This document shows, piece after piece, positions 52,424-61,489 of a stretch of 64,000 bases of DNA. Within the stretch, counting starts at the first letter, position 1; each line of letters opens with the position of its first letter. Below the pieces are notes generated by a model, which searched no databases, was not told where the DNA came from, and saw only the letters and a list, made by a program, of their open reading frames with translations. This DNA is from an uncultured Lachnospiraceae bacterium (GTDB lineage: Bacteria; Bacillota; Clostridia; Lachnospirales; Lachnospiraceae). Location: the NCBI GenBank assembly GCA_910579225.1, contig CAJTTI010000008.1, positions 1 to 64,000 on the forward strand, in the 5' to 3' direction. The position numbers and the translations under genes are program-made.

Positions 52424-53524
52424 CTATACATTGAATAAAAATTCCACCACATCTCCATCTTTCATCACATATTCTTTGCCTTCACTCCCCACTAATCCTT
52501 TCGCTTTGGCTGCAGCAATGGAACCGCAGTCCAGAAGATCCTGATAATAGATGACTTCTGCCCGGATAAAGCCTCTCTCAAAATCCGAATGTATCTTTCC
52601 TGCCGCCTGAGGCGCTCTGGTACCGGCTTTTATCGTCCATGCACGTGTCTCCTTCTCTCCTGCAGTCAAAAAGCTCAAAAGTCCCAGCAGACGATAGCTG
52701 GCCTGGATCAGTTTGTCCAGCCCGGATCTGGTAATTCCCAGATCTTCCAGAAACATTTTCTTCTCCTCCTCTTCCAGTTCTGCGATCTCCTGTTCGATCT
52801 GCGCGCAAATCACAAACACTTCACTGCCCTCAGATTCCGCAAAATCCCGGACCGTCTTTACATAATGATTGGAGTCCCCGTCGTCTGCAAGATCCCCTTC
52901 CGCTACATTCGCAGCAAAGATAACCGGTTTGTCAGTCAGAAGATTACAAGAAGCCAGACATGCCTGTTCTTCTTCATCTTCTGCCCCGTCAAAACTTTTG
53001 GCTGTTCGACCTTCTTCCAGATGTGCCTTTACTTTCTGTAAAAGCGCCAGCTCTTTCGCCAGCGTCTTGTCGTTCCGGGCCCCTCTGGAAGTCTTTGCAA
53101 TTCTTCTTTCCAATATTTCTATATCAGAAAAGATCAGTTCCAGATTGATCGTTTCAATATCCCGCATGGGATCCACGCTCCCGTCTACATGGATCACATT
53201 GCTGTCTTCAAAACAGCGCACCACATGCACAATCGCGTCCACTTCACGGATGTTGGCAAGAAACTGATTGCCAAGTCCCTCCCCTTTGGACGCACCTTTT
53301 ACAAGTCCCGCAATATCCACAAATTCAATCACTGCCGGAGTCACTTTCACAGATCGATAGAGTTCTGCCAGCTTTCCAAGCCGCTCGTCCGGCACTGCCA
53401 CCACGCCCACATTGGGGTCAATGGTACAGAACGGATAATTGGCAGACTCCGCCCCTGCTTTAGTCAGTGAATTAAAAAGTGTACTTTTGCCCACATTCGG
53501 CAGACCTACGATTCCCAATTTCAT
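52424..53524 (-). CDS. ychF: Ribosome-associated ATPase YchF/OLA1
   Basis: About 366 residues. The G domain has GLPNVGKSTLFNSL, the switch DIAGLVKGASKGEGLGNQF and the altered NxxD-type site of YchF, which prefers ATP; the C-terminal TGS domain is present at about 280-364. It associates with ribosomes and takes part in stress responses. I choose the ATG at 53524 (AGGAG, 9-base spacer); the frame extends 12 residues more. Confidence 0.95.
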   Translation of the reverse strand: MKLGIVGLPNVGKSTLFNSLTKAGAESANYPFCTIDPNVGVVAVPDERLGKLAELYRSVKVTPAVIEFVDIAGLVKGASKGEGLGNQFLANIREVDAIVHVVRCFEDSNVIHVDGSVDPMRDIETINLELIFSDIEILERRIAKTSRGARNDKTLAKELALLQKVKAHLEEGRTAKSFDGAEDEEEQACLASCNLLTDKPVIFAANVAEGDLADDGDSNHYVKTVRDFAESEGSEVFVICAQIEQEIAELEEEEKKMFLEDLGITRSGLDKLIQASYRLLGLLSFLTAGEKETRAWTIKAGTRAPQAAGKIHSDFERGFIRAEVIYYQDLLDCGSIAAAKAKGLVGSEGKEYVMKDGDVVEFLFNV

Positions 53525-53576
53525 AATCTTATTCTCCTCTTCTTCGTTTCTTCTGATCAACCTCTCTGACCTTCAT

Positions 53577-54605
53577 CTATAAAAAAATATGCCTGATATC
53601 ATTCAAAAGGACTATCACCATCAATCCCATCAGCAGTACAAATCCCACAAAATGCACCATACTCTCTTTTTCTTGCGGAAGCGCCTTCCCCCGGATCGCC
53701 TCAATCAGCAGAAAAACCAACCGTCCCCCGTCCAGTGCCGGTATGGGCAGCAGATTCATAACCCCCAGGTTCACAGACAGCAGAATGGACATAATCAGCA
53801 TATTCAGCGTCACATAGTACCAACCGTCTGATCTCGACTCCTCATAAGTATCTCCAATCGCATCCACAATTCCTACTGGCCCAGACATGTCATCCAGTCC
53901 TACCTGCCCCTGGAACAGTTTCAAAAGACTCTCTATCGTAGCTTTCAGCCAGTATCTAAGCTCTGCTGCACTGTATCCCAGAGTCTGAAAAGCATTCCCT
54001 TTTGTCCGCACATTTGCCTTTTCAAAACCATACCGGTAGAAACCGTTTTCATCCCTCACAGGCACTAACAGCACCGTATATTCTTCGCCGTCCCGGCAGT
54101 AAGTAACTTCTGCATTCCGTCCCTGATACAAACTGTTAAATAAACTGATTTCCCGATATACATAGGTCCGGCTGCCACCCATACGAACAATCTTATCGCC
54201 ATTCTGCATGCCGGCTTCTGCCGCCGGATATCCCGGCGTCACATCCACAATCGTATCATCATAGCCAATATTTGCCACAATAATCACAGACATCACAAAA
54301 GCCAGCAGGAAATTAAAGATCGGACCTGCCGCAACTACTGCGATTCTGGCCCATACGGATTTACTTCCGAAAGAACCTTCTTCATCGCTCTCTTCTTCCT
54401 CTCCCACCATCATGCAGGAACCGCCGAACGGCAACAGTTTCAGAGAGTAGCGGGTGCCTCCCCATTCATAACTGAAAAGTCTCGCCCCCATGCCTACAGA
54501 AAATTCCGTAACCGTAATGCCGTTCCATTTCGCCAGGAGAAAATGTCCAAGCTCATGGACAATTACAAGGACACTGAAAATCACCAGCGCCAGTATTATA
54601 CTCAA
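53577..54605 (-). CDS. rseP: Intramembrane zinc protease RseP family
   Basis: A 342-residue site-2 protease. HELGH in the first helix (VIVHELGHFLLAK) and NLLPIPALDGG in the C-terminal helix are the zinc site; one PDZ domain lies between (about 115-180). It cleaves membrane anchors of regulators or signal peptides. The start is a TTG with AGGTGG before it. It follows dxr in the conserved pyrH-frr-uppS-cdsA-dxr-rseP order. Confidence 0.95.
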   Translation of the reverse strand: MSIILALVIFSVLVIVHELGHFLLAKWNGITVTEFSVGMGARLFSYEWGGTRYSLKLLPFGGSCMMVGEEEESDEEGSFGSKSVWARIAVVAAGPIFNFLLAFVMSVIIVANIGYDDTIVDVTPGYPAAEAGMQNGDKIVRMGGSRTYVYREISLFNSLYQGRNAEVTYCRDGEEYTVLLVPVRDENGFYRYGFEKANVRTKGNAFQTLGYSAAELRYWLKATIESLLKLFQGQVGLDDMSGPVGIVDAIGDTYEESRSDGWYYVTLNMLIMSILLSVNLGVMNLLPIPALDGGRLVFLLIEAIRGKALPQEKESMVHFVGFVLLMGLMVIVLLNDIRHIFL

Positions 54606-54630
54606 TCTACCACCTGCTTTCTATTTTAAT

Positions 54631-55779
54631 TTATTTTAATTCCAGTTTATCAATCATCTGGTAAACTTCCTGCTCTGTCTGAAGGATCTCTTCAACTGAA
54701 GGATTCTCTATCACTGTATGCCTTTCCATACAATTTTCAATCAGTTCAGGAATATCCAGAAAACGGATTCTGCGGTCCAGAAACAGCGCCACTGCCCGTT
54801 CATTGGCCGCATTGTACACAGTCGGAAGGCTCCCGCCTACTGCCGCCGCCTCAAAAGCCAGACGCAGACCTGGAAAATTCTCCATATCCGGCTGCTCAAA
54901 AGTAATCTGCATAAGTTGCCGGAAATCCAGCCTCTCTCCCGGCAGATATCTCCGGCTGGGATAATATAATGCATACTGAATCGGGAGCTTCATATCCGGT
55001 GTCCCCAATTGCGCCATAACTGCTCCATCCACAAATTCCACCATGGAATGAATGATACTCTTTGGCTGTACCACAATCTGTATATTTTCCGGTTCCACGC
55101 CAAAAAGCCACCTGGCTTCCATCATCTCCAGCCCTTTATTGACCAGGGTGGCAGAATCAATGGTGATCTTTTGCCCCATGGACCAGTTTGGGTGTTTCAG
55201 TGCATCCTCCACTTTCACAGCTTTTAACTCTTCTTTTTTCTTTCCGCGGAAAGGACCGCCTGAAGCTGTCAGTAATATTTTATGCAGTTCTCTCCGATTT
55301 TCTCCATTCAGACATTGAAAAATTGCACTATGTTCACTGTCCACCGGAAGAATACGCACCCCACGCTCCTCAGCCAGCGGCATAATGATATGTCCTGCGG
55401 TGACCAGCGTTTCTTTGTTCGCAAGCGCAATATCTTTTCCGGCTTTCATGGCTGCAATAGTAGGCCGGATCCCGATCATGCCCACAATCGCCGTAACCAG
55501 AATCTCCGACTCAGGCTGTTCTGCCACTTCCAGAAGCCCTTCCATCCCCGCTACAATCCGCACATCCAAATCTGATGTACGCAGTCTCAGTTCTTTTGCC
55601 TTTTCTTCCGACCACACAGCAACAAGGGATGGATGAAATTCTCTCATCTGCGCTTCCAGCAGTTCAATCCGATTCCCCGCTGCCAGAGCAGTAATCTCCA
55701 GATCCTGATTTGTCCTTGCCACTTCAAGCGTTTGCGTTCCAATTGACCCCGTCGAACCAAGTATTGCAATTTTTTTCAT
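54631..55779 (-). CDS. dxr: 1-deoxy-D-xylulose 5-phosphate reductoisomerase
   Basis: A 382-residue IspC. It converts DXP to MEP with NADPH in isoprenoid synthesis. The NADPH loop GSTGSIGTQTL, the metal ligands in PVDSEHSAIFQ and LVNKGLEMMEA are present. AGGAG precedes the ATG. It lies 15 bases after cdsA. Confidence 0.97.
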   Translation of the reverse strand: MKKIAILGSTGSIGTQTLEVARTNQDLEITALAAGNRIELLEAQMREFHPSLVAVWSEEKAKELRLRTSDLDVRIVAGMEGLLEVAEQPESEILVTAIVGMIGIRPTIAAMKAGKDIALANKETLVTAGHIIMPLAEERGVRILPVDSEHSAIFQCLNGENRRELHKILLTASGGPFRGKKKEELKAVKVEDALKHPNWSMGQKITIDSATLVNKGLEMMEARWLFGVEPENIQIVVQPKSIIHSMVEFVDGAVMAQLGTPDMKLPIQYALYYPSRRYLPGERLDFRQLMQITFEQPDMENFPGLRLAFEAAAVGGSLPTVYNAANERAVALFLDRRIRFLDIPELIENCMERHTVIENPSVEEILQTEQEVYQMIDKLELK

Positions 55780-55794
55780 ATATATTCTCCTATC

Positions 55795-56607
55795 TTACCT
55801 TATCAGAGCCACTGCCAAAATATAAATCATGGGCGCTGTCACAATCACACTGTCAAACCGGTCCAGGATACCTCCGTGCCCTGGTATCAGCGTTCCGTAA
55901 TCTTTGATTCCATGCTGCCTCTTTACTGCGGAGGCCGCCAGGTCTCCCACCTGCGAGGCAACTGCACCCACTGCACAGATTACCCCATATACCAGTACGG
56001 GAGCACCTGTATATCCTGCATAGACGCTTCCCATTATCGCTGCACCCACAACTCCTCCAACGGCACCTTCCACTGATTTCTTTGGACTCAGTACCGGCGC
56101 CAGTCGATGTTTTCCCAAAAGCATCCCTGTACAATAAGCACAGGTATCACAACCCCAGGAGCAAAAAAAGATCAGCCACACCAACGAAAAACCAACTTCC
56201 AGCATTCGAACTAAATAGATAAAACTAAGCATCACCGGCACATAGATCACACCAAAAAAGGCAGTCACCACCTGCCCCGCATCATATGCAGGAAAAGCGA
56301 ACACATAGACTGCCATCAGCAGCATAAAAGCAGCAAGCAGCGCCAGCCATTTATATTCTGTCCCGCTCTCCATACCGGCCTCCGTCGTTACCAGGACAAC
56401 CGCACTCCATAATCCGGCTCCCAGAAAACCGATTCGTCCGATTCCTTTCGTAATGCGCATACCAAACACTTTATAAAATTCATTCAGTCCGATATACCCG
56501 ATCACTGCCGTCAAAAAGCCCAGAGGCAGTCCTCCGTACCAGCAGGTTCCAAAAATCAGCAATACCAGGACAATGCCGCTTGTCAGACGCGTCACAAATG
56601 ATTTCAT
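55795..56607 (-). CDS. cdsA: Phosphatidate cytidylyltransferase
   Basis: A 270-residue membrane enzyme with about eight hydrophobic segments. The signature SAVKRQHGIKDYGTLIPGHGG near the C terminus is intact. It makes CDP-diacylglycerol for phospholipid synthesis. AAGGGGA precedes the ATG. It lies between uppS and dxr. Confidence 0.95.
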   Translation of the reverse strand: MKSFVTRLTSGIVLVLLIFGTCWYGGLPLGFLTAVIGYIGLNEFYKVFGMRITKGIGRIGFLGAGLWSAVVLVTTEAGMESGTEYKWLALLAAFMLLMAVYVFAFPAYDAGQVVTAFFGVIYVPVMLSFIYLVRMLEVGFSLVWLIFFCSWGCDTCAYCTGMLLGKHRLAPVLSPKKSVEGAVGGVVGAAIMGSVYAGYTGAPVLVYGVICAVGAVASQVGDLAASAVKRQHGIKDYGTLIPGHGGILDRFDSVIVTAPMIYILAVALIR

Positions 56608-56627
56608 CAGGATTCCCCTTTCAGCTT

Positions 56628-57317
56628 TTATTCTGCCCCGCCATACCGGCGATCCCTCCGATTGTATTTCTCAACTGCTTTCTCAAGTTCTTCTTTAGTA
56701 AAATCCGGCCAGGGAATATCCGTAAAATAAAACTCGGTATATGCCAGCTGCCACATCAGATAATTGGACAGACGAAGTTCTCCACTGGTTCTGATCAGAA
56801 GATCCGGATCCGGAATGCCGGCTGTATCCAAGTGGGCAGACAGTAATTCCTCTGTAATTTCTTCCGGGCAAACTCCTTCTTCGATTATTTTTTTTACTGC
56901 ACGGCAGATCTCGTCACGGCTTCCATAATTAATGGCAATTGTGAAATTCAATCCATCCTGGTCCCTTGATTCTCTTTCCAGGTCCGCAATACTTTTCTGA
57001 ATATCCGGGGCAAGCCCCCTCTTATCCCCGATCACCCGGACACGCATATGATTCTTTTTCGCAGTCTTTACACAAGTTTTCATATAGTTACGCAGAAGCG
57101 TCATCAATGCGTCCACTTCATCTTTTGAGCGTCTCCAGTTCTCCGTGGAAAATGCATAGACGGTCAGATATTTTATCCCCATATGATATGCATCTTCACA
57201 GATACGTTCCACATTCTTTGCCCCTTGTACATGACCATAATTTCTGGGCATGCCTTTCGCCTTTGCCCAGCGTCCGTTTCCGTCCAGAATAATTGCCACG
57301 TGCTGTGGAATCTTCAT
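56628..57317 (-). CDS. uppS: Undecaprenyl diphosphate synthase
   Basis: A 229-residue cis-prenyltransferase. The catalytic aspartate lies in ILDGNGRWAKAKG; STENWRRS and RTSGELRLSNYL are intact. It builds the C55 lipid carrier for cell-wall precursors. AGGAGG precedes the ATG. It lies 20 bases before cdsA. Confidence 0.96.
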   Translation of the reverse strand: MKIPQHVAIILDGNGRWAKAKGMPRNYGHVQGAKNVERICEDAYHMGIKYLTVYAFSTENWRRSKDEVDALMTLLRNYMKTCVKTAKKNHMRVRVIGDKRGLAPDIQKSIADLERESRDQDGLNFTIAINYGSRDEICRAVKKIIEEGVCPEEITEELLSAHLDTAGIPDPDLLIRTSGELRLSNYLMWQLAYTEFYFTDIPWPDFTKEELEKAVEKYNRRDRRYGGAE

Positions 57318-57344
57318 ATTACTTCCTCCTGTATTGTTTTACCA

Positions 57345-57389
57345 GAAAACAAGGGGGCAGCAGACATCACGTATTTGCTGCATCCCCCT
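57345..57389 (-). terminator. Candidate terminator after frr
   Basis: AGGGGGATGCAGCA and TGCTGCCCCCT pair with a two-base bulge (57352-57362 and 57376-57389), followed by TTGTTTTC on the minus strand. Confidence 0.8.
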
Positions 57390-57408
57390 GTCGCATTATT
57401 TTCTGCAA

Positions 57409-57963
57409 TTATACAGTCATGATCTCCCTGGTTTTTTCTTCCACTGCCTCGTCAATCTTCGCAATGTACTTATCCGTAAGCTTCTGAGCTTTTGTCTCCA
57501 GATTCTTCTGATCATCCTCTGTCAGTTCGTTGTTTTTATTCATCTTCTTAAATGTTTCATTGGCATCTCTGCGGATATTACGTACGGCAACCTTCGCTTC
57601 ATCGCCTTTCTTCTTCACATCTTTTGCCAGAGACTTACGGCGCTCTTCTGTCAGCTCCGGAAACACCAGACGGATTGCCGACCCGTCATTGGTCGGATTG
57701 ATGCCTAGGTCCGAAGTATTGATTGCACGCTCAATCTCGCGAATCATTTTCTTCTCCCATGGCTGGATCAGGATAATCCGTGCTTCCGGTACTGAAATAT
57801 TGCCCACCTGCTGAAGCGGCGTCGGTGTCCCGTAATAGTCCACCTTAATCTTATCCAGCACATGCGGATTGGCACGCCCTGCACGAATCGTAGAATAATC
57901 CCTTAAAAGTGCGTCATAAGATTTACTCATTCTGGTTTCAAACGGTTGTAATTTTTCTTCCAT
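57409..57963 (-). CDS. frr: Ribosome recycling factor
   Basis: A 184-residue RRF. The N-terminal helix MSKSYDALLRDYSTIRAGRA and the PEARIILIQPWEK motif match well. It splits the post-termination ribosome with EF-G. AAGGAA precedes the ATG. It follows pyrH by 70 bases; a candidate terminator separates it from uppS. Confidence 0.98.
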   Translation of the reverse strand: MEEKLQPFETRMSKSYDALLRDYSTIRAGRANPHVLDKIKVDYYGTPTPLQQVGNISVPEARIILIQPWEKKMIREIERAINTSDLGINPTNDGSAIRLVFPELTEERRKSLAKDVKKKGDEAKVAVRNIRRDANETFKKMNKNNELTEDDQKNLETKAQKLTDKYIAKIDEAVEEKTREIMTV

Positions 57964-58033
57964 AATTGTGGTTCCTTCCTGGTTTCACTTCTTTATCCGC
58001 CCTTTTGCTGTCAGATGCCCGGACGGCTATTGT

Positions 58034-58729
58034 TTATACAGTTACTCTTGTCCCGGAAAATCCTCCCCGGACGGTACGAATGATACTGTCCTCTTCATTC
58101 AGTCCAAATACCAGCATGGGCATCCGGTTCTCCATACACATAATGGACGCCGTCAAGTCCATCACTCCCAGCTTTTGATCAATCACTGACTGAATCGAGA
58201 GCTCTTTGTATTTTTTCGCCTTCGGATTCACCTTCGGATCACTGTCGTAGACGCCGTCCACCGCTTTAGCCAAAAGAATCATATCAGCTTCGATCTCTAT
58301 TGCTCTGAGTGTCGTCGTCGTATCCGTGGAAAAATACGGGTGCCCGGTTCCTCCTGCGAAGAACACTGCCATTCCCTTTTCCAGACACTCCATAGCGGCA
58401 TCCTTGGTGAACAGCTCCGCAATGGAACCGCATGCAAATGGTGTGAAAATCTTCGTCTTCATCCCCACACTGCGGAAAATCTCCGATACATAAATACAAT
58501 TCATCACTGTAGCCAGCATTCCAATCTGATCAGATTTGGCACGGTCAATATTCTCACTGGTCCTTCCTCTCCAGAAATTGCCTCCTCCGATAACAATCCC
58601 CACCTGGATTCCCGCTTCCATAATTGTCCGCACCTGCTCTGCCACCTTCATACAGGTAGTTTCGTCAAAGCCTGTGTGTTTCTCCCCTGCAAGGGCTTCA
58701 CCGCTCAGTTTCAATAGTACACGTTTCAT
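58034..58729 (-). CDS. pyrH: UMP kinase
   Basis: A 231-residue amino-acid-kinase-fold UMP kinase. KLSGEALAG at the start, IVIGGGNFWRG, and GGTGHPYFSTDTTTTLRA are the ATP and UMP sites. It forms UDP and is normally regulated by GTP and UTP. GAGGTG precedes the ATG. It leads the frr-uppS-cdsA-dxr-rseP run. Confidence 0.97.
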   Translation of the reverse strand: MKRVLLKLSGEALAGEKHTGFDETTCMKVAEQVRTIMEAGIQVGIVIGGGNFWRGRTSENIDRAKSDQIGMLATVMNCIYVSEIFRSVGMKTKIFTPFACGSIAELFTKDAAMECLEKGMAVFFAGGTGHPYFSTDTTTTLRAIEIEADMILLAKAVDGVYDSDPKVNPKAKKYKELSIQSVIDQKLGVMDLTASIMCMENRMPMLVFGLNEEDSIIRTVRGGFSGTRVTV

Positions 58730-58801
58730 ATCGCACCTCTGCTTTTCGTCTGAGTTATTAACATTTTACCACAAATCATGGAAATAGCAACCAGATTTCT
58801 C

Positions 58802-59248
58802 TTACAGTTCTTCTGAATCCAGCAAAATTGTAAAGGGACCGTCATTCAGAAGTTCCACTTTCATATCTGCTCCGAATTCGCCCCGTTCCACCACCGGAAA
58901 CTGCTCTCTGCATTTTTCAATCATATATTCATACATGGCGCTGGCCATATCCGGTTTACCGGCCCGGGTAAATCCCGGCCGGTTTCCTCTCCGACAATCT
59001 GCATACAGAGTAAACTGAGATACCAGAAGAAGTTCTCCTTCCACTGCGCGCAGATCCAAATTAGTCTTGCCGTTCTCATCCTCAAAGATTCGAAGTCCCA
59101 GCATCTTTTTCAGCATTTTATCTGCAACTTCCTTTGTATCTGTATCTGACACGCCAACCAGCACCAGAAAACCCCGGCCGATTTTCCCCAGTACAGTTCC
59201 ATCCACGGTCACAGACGCGTGGGCAACTCTCTGAATCACAAGTCTCAT
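58802..59248 (-). CDS. dtd: D-aminoacyl-tRNA deacylase
   Basis: A 148-residue Dtd. The active-site sequences SQFTLYADCRRG and, near the C terminus, NDGPFTILLDS (a variant of the GPV/T cis-proline motif) are present. It removes D-amino acids from mischarged tRNA. Its ATG overlaps the end of maf by four bases (ATGA). Confidence 0.96.
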   Translation of the reverse strand: MRLVIQRVAHASVTVDGTVLGKIGRGFLVLVGVSDTDTKEVADKMLKKMLGLRIFEDENGKTNLDLRAVEGELLLVSQFTLYADCRRGNRPGFTRAGKPDMASAMYEYMIEKCREQFPVVERGEFGADMKVELLNDGPFTILLDSEEL

Positions 59249-59820
59249 AAGTTTAAATCCATCCCTTCTGTCCGTAATTCCTGATACAATCTTCCCACCG
59301 GAAGCCCCACCACATTGTTATAATCTCCCTCAATTCCCGCCACATAAGCAGCAAACCTCCCCTGAATCCCATAAGCCCCTGCCTTATCCATGGGTTCACC
59401 GCTGTCCACATAGCGCTCAATCTGTCCTCTTGTCATAGGATATACCCGGACCAGGGTTGTTTCTGCAAAGCGGATCAGTCTTCCGGATCTCCTGAGTATC
59501 ACAGCCACACCAGTAATCACCTCATGATCCCTTCCCTGCAGAAGTTCCAGCATCCGTATGGCGTCCGCTCTGTCCTTTGGCTTCCCAAGAATCTTCCCCT
59601 GTACTGCCACCACTGTATCCGCTCCAATGATCACATCGCCGCTGCATTTCTCCGCCACCTCCTGCGCTTTCTGAAGTGACAGTTCCTTCACTGCTTCTGC
59701 CGGCACTGCCGAAGTAATCTTCTCCTCCCCTTCGGCCTTATATATTTCAAATGTCACCCCGATCTGCTCCAGAAGTTCTTTCCTTCTGGGAGAACCGGAC
59801 GCCAGTATAATTCTCTCCAC
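59245..59820 (-). CDS. maf: Maf-family nucleotide pyrophosphatase
   Basis: A 191-residue Maf protein. The N-terminal ASGSPRRKELLEQIG and the IGADTVV motif are the nucleotide site. It hydrolyses non-canonical nucleoside triphosphates (dTTP, UTP-type). The start is a GTG with AAGGAG 9 bases before it. It overlaps dtd and follows the permease pair by 60 bases. Confidence 0.95.
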   Translation of the reverse strand: MERIILASGSPRRKELLEQIGVTFEIYKAEGEEKITSAVPAEAVKELSLQKAQEVAEKCSGDVIIGADTVVAVQGKILGKPKDRADAIRMLELLQGRDHEVITGVAVILRRSGRLIRFAETTLVRVYPMTRGQIERYVDSGEPMDKAGAYGIQGRFAAYVAGIEGDYNNVVGLPVGRLYQELRTEGMDLNL

Positions 59821-59880
59821 GTTAACTAACTCCTTCCATTACCAATGGATTATACAGAAAATCCCTCCCGACTGCAAGCC

Positions 59881-60600
59881 CTATACCAGCACAATAATAC
59901 CGGAAATCAGTAAAAGCAGATGGGTAAGCAGCAGAAAATGTTTCGGAGACATCCTGGATACCAGCTTATTTCCCAGAAAAACAGCCAGCAAAAACGGAAC
60001 TGCAGAAAACAGCAGAAGCTCCCAGACCTGAAACGTAAAGTATCCAGACTGATAATGTTCGATCAGAAGAAGGCTGTTCAAAACCACCCACACCGCCGAT
60101 ACGGTAGAACGGAATCGTTCCTTATCCGGCAGCGCCCATACCGCATAAACAATTAAAAAAGAACCACCAGACAGGAACATTCCGTGTACCAGCCCCGCTG
60201 CCGGCAGGCAAAGATAGAGAAGAGCTTTGGGAAGCTCAAACTCCCGGCGAACAAACAGTTTCTTCAGAGCAATCATCAAAATCAGGACTCCGTAACATTT
60301 CAGAAAAAGCGCGGGAGCAAATACTTTTAACAGCCATATTCCTGCAAAGAGTCCTGTCCCCATAAACAACAGAATCTTTAAAAGTTCCCTGACATCAATC
60401 TGCTTCCATCTGCAGATCACCACATAAACGCAACTTGCCATGGTCACAATATTCAGAATCGTTTTCGCCGGCTCCAGTCCAATCAGCCGTATGGACATGG
60501 GCATTGCAAGCATGGCGCCTGCAAATCCAGTAATAACCTGAATTGTGTTTGACACAAATACTGTGAGCAGAAAACCGATGCAGCGCATCAAATCGCTCAT
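59881..60600 (-). CDS. TauE/SafE-family permease, second of a pair
   Basis: A 239-residue membrane protein with about eight hydrophobic segments, on the short side for TauE/SafE (DUF81). The opening helix holds SNTIQVITGFAGAMLAMP, a proline-glycine-rich loop typical of the family's repeat. Members export sulfite, sulfoacetate or other organic anions, or sometimes import. It starts 4 bases after the stop of its partner, GAGGTG precedes its ATG, so the two are translated together. Substrate unproven. Confidence 0.85.
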   Translation of the reverse strand: MSDLMRCIGFLLTVFVSNTIQVITGFAGAMLAMPMSIRLIGLEPAKTILNIVTMASCVYVVICRWKQIDVRELLKILLFMGTGLFAGIWLLKVFAPALFLKCYGVLILMIALKKLFVRREFELPKALLYLCLPAAGLVHGMFLSGGSFLIVYAVWALPDKERFRSTVSAVWVVLNSLLLIEHYQSGYFTFQVWELLLFSAVPFLLAVFLGNKLVSRMSPKHFLLLTHLLLLISGIIVLV

Positions 60601-60604
60601 ACCC

Positions 60605-61396
60605 TCACCTCATAAATTTACCAATATTGTAAATGTTAATCAGGATCATTAGAATCATAAGTCCAATAAAAAGCCGATCCACCATTTTCTCATCCAATTT
60701 TTTATTCAGCGCCCGACCACAAATCCCTCCGGCAATCCCTCCGGACACCATAAGAACCAGTACTCCAGCCTCAAACTCAGGCACACTGCTGGATACTATG
60801 GAGGAAACGAGGCTGGCCAACTGTGAGAAAAAAATAATATACAAGGAATTTTCTGCCGCTTCTTTCGTGGTCATGGAGAAAAAGTAAAACAGCACTACCA
60901 GATTAATAGGACCGCCTCCAATGCCAAGAAAAGATGACAGGATCCCGAGAAATATTCCTATGGCAATACAGCCCAAACTATTACGGACATGACAGGTCCT
61001 GATCTGCTCCTTGTAAAGCGTATAGATCAAAGTGCCCACAGTCACCACCAACAGACATCCGGCCTGAACCGCACCGATTTTATTCTTGTCCGAACTTAAG
61101 GCCAGAATATAAGAAAACAGCCATTTTCCAAACAATCCTCCCGCCGCTGCTCCAAGCGCCAGCGGAATACCGATTGCTCTTTCCACATGGCTGTCCCGGC
61201 TCATTTTACTTTTGACAACGGAATAAGTAGTCATAGAAAGAACTGTACAGCCGGATAAAAAACTGACCACACTAACTTCCAGCACGCCGCACGCATCCAG
61301 CACCGGCTTTATAATTACGCCTCCTCCAATTCCACAGATGGCTCCCACCACAGACGCCAGATAACATACTACTAAAAAAATCAAATAGATCACCAT
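60605..61396 (-). CDS. TauE/SafE-family permease, first of a pair
   Basis: About 263 residues and eight hydrophobic segments. VGAICGIGGGVIIKP in the first half and SSFLGIGGGPINL in the second are the two family repeat motifs, so this is a complete TauE/SafE unit. Start: GGAGG stands 4 bases before an ATG at 61396 and 7 before a GTG at 61393; the frame opens further back at 61432 inside a terminator stem. It lies downstream of the ABC importer, in the same direction. Confidence 0.87.
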   Translation of the reverse strand: MVIYLIFLVVCYLASVVGAICGIGGGVIIKPVLDACGVLEVSVVSFLSGCTVLSMTTYSVVKSKMSRDSHVERAIGIPLALGAAAGGLFGKWLFSYILALSSDKNKIGAVQAGCLLVVTVGTLIYTLYKEQIRTCHVRNSLGCIAIGIFLGILSSFLGIGGGPINLVVLFYFFSMTTKEAAENSLYIIFFSQLASLVSSIVSSSVPEFEAGVLVLMVSGGIAGGICGRALNKKLDEKMVDRLFIGLMILMILINIYNIGKFMR

Positions 61397-61414
61397 TCCA
61401 CCTCCGGATTCCAG

Positions 61415-61460
61415 AAAGAAAGACTGCTGCAAAAACAGGATCTCTCTATTTCTGCAGCAG
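61415..61460 (-). terminator. Terminator between the ABC importer and the TauE pair
   Basis: GGCTGCTGCA and TGCAGCAGTC form a 10-base stem with one mismatch (61422-61431 and 61451-61460), followed by TTTCTTTC on the minus strand. It is weaker than others here, so read-through into the permease pair is possible. Confidence 0.65.
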
Positions 61461-61489
61461 CCCTCTGTTTATACTTCACTTCTGTCTCA

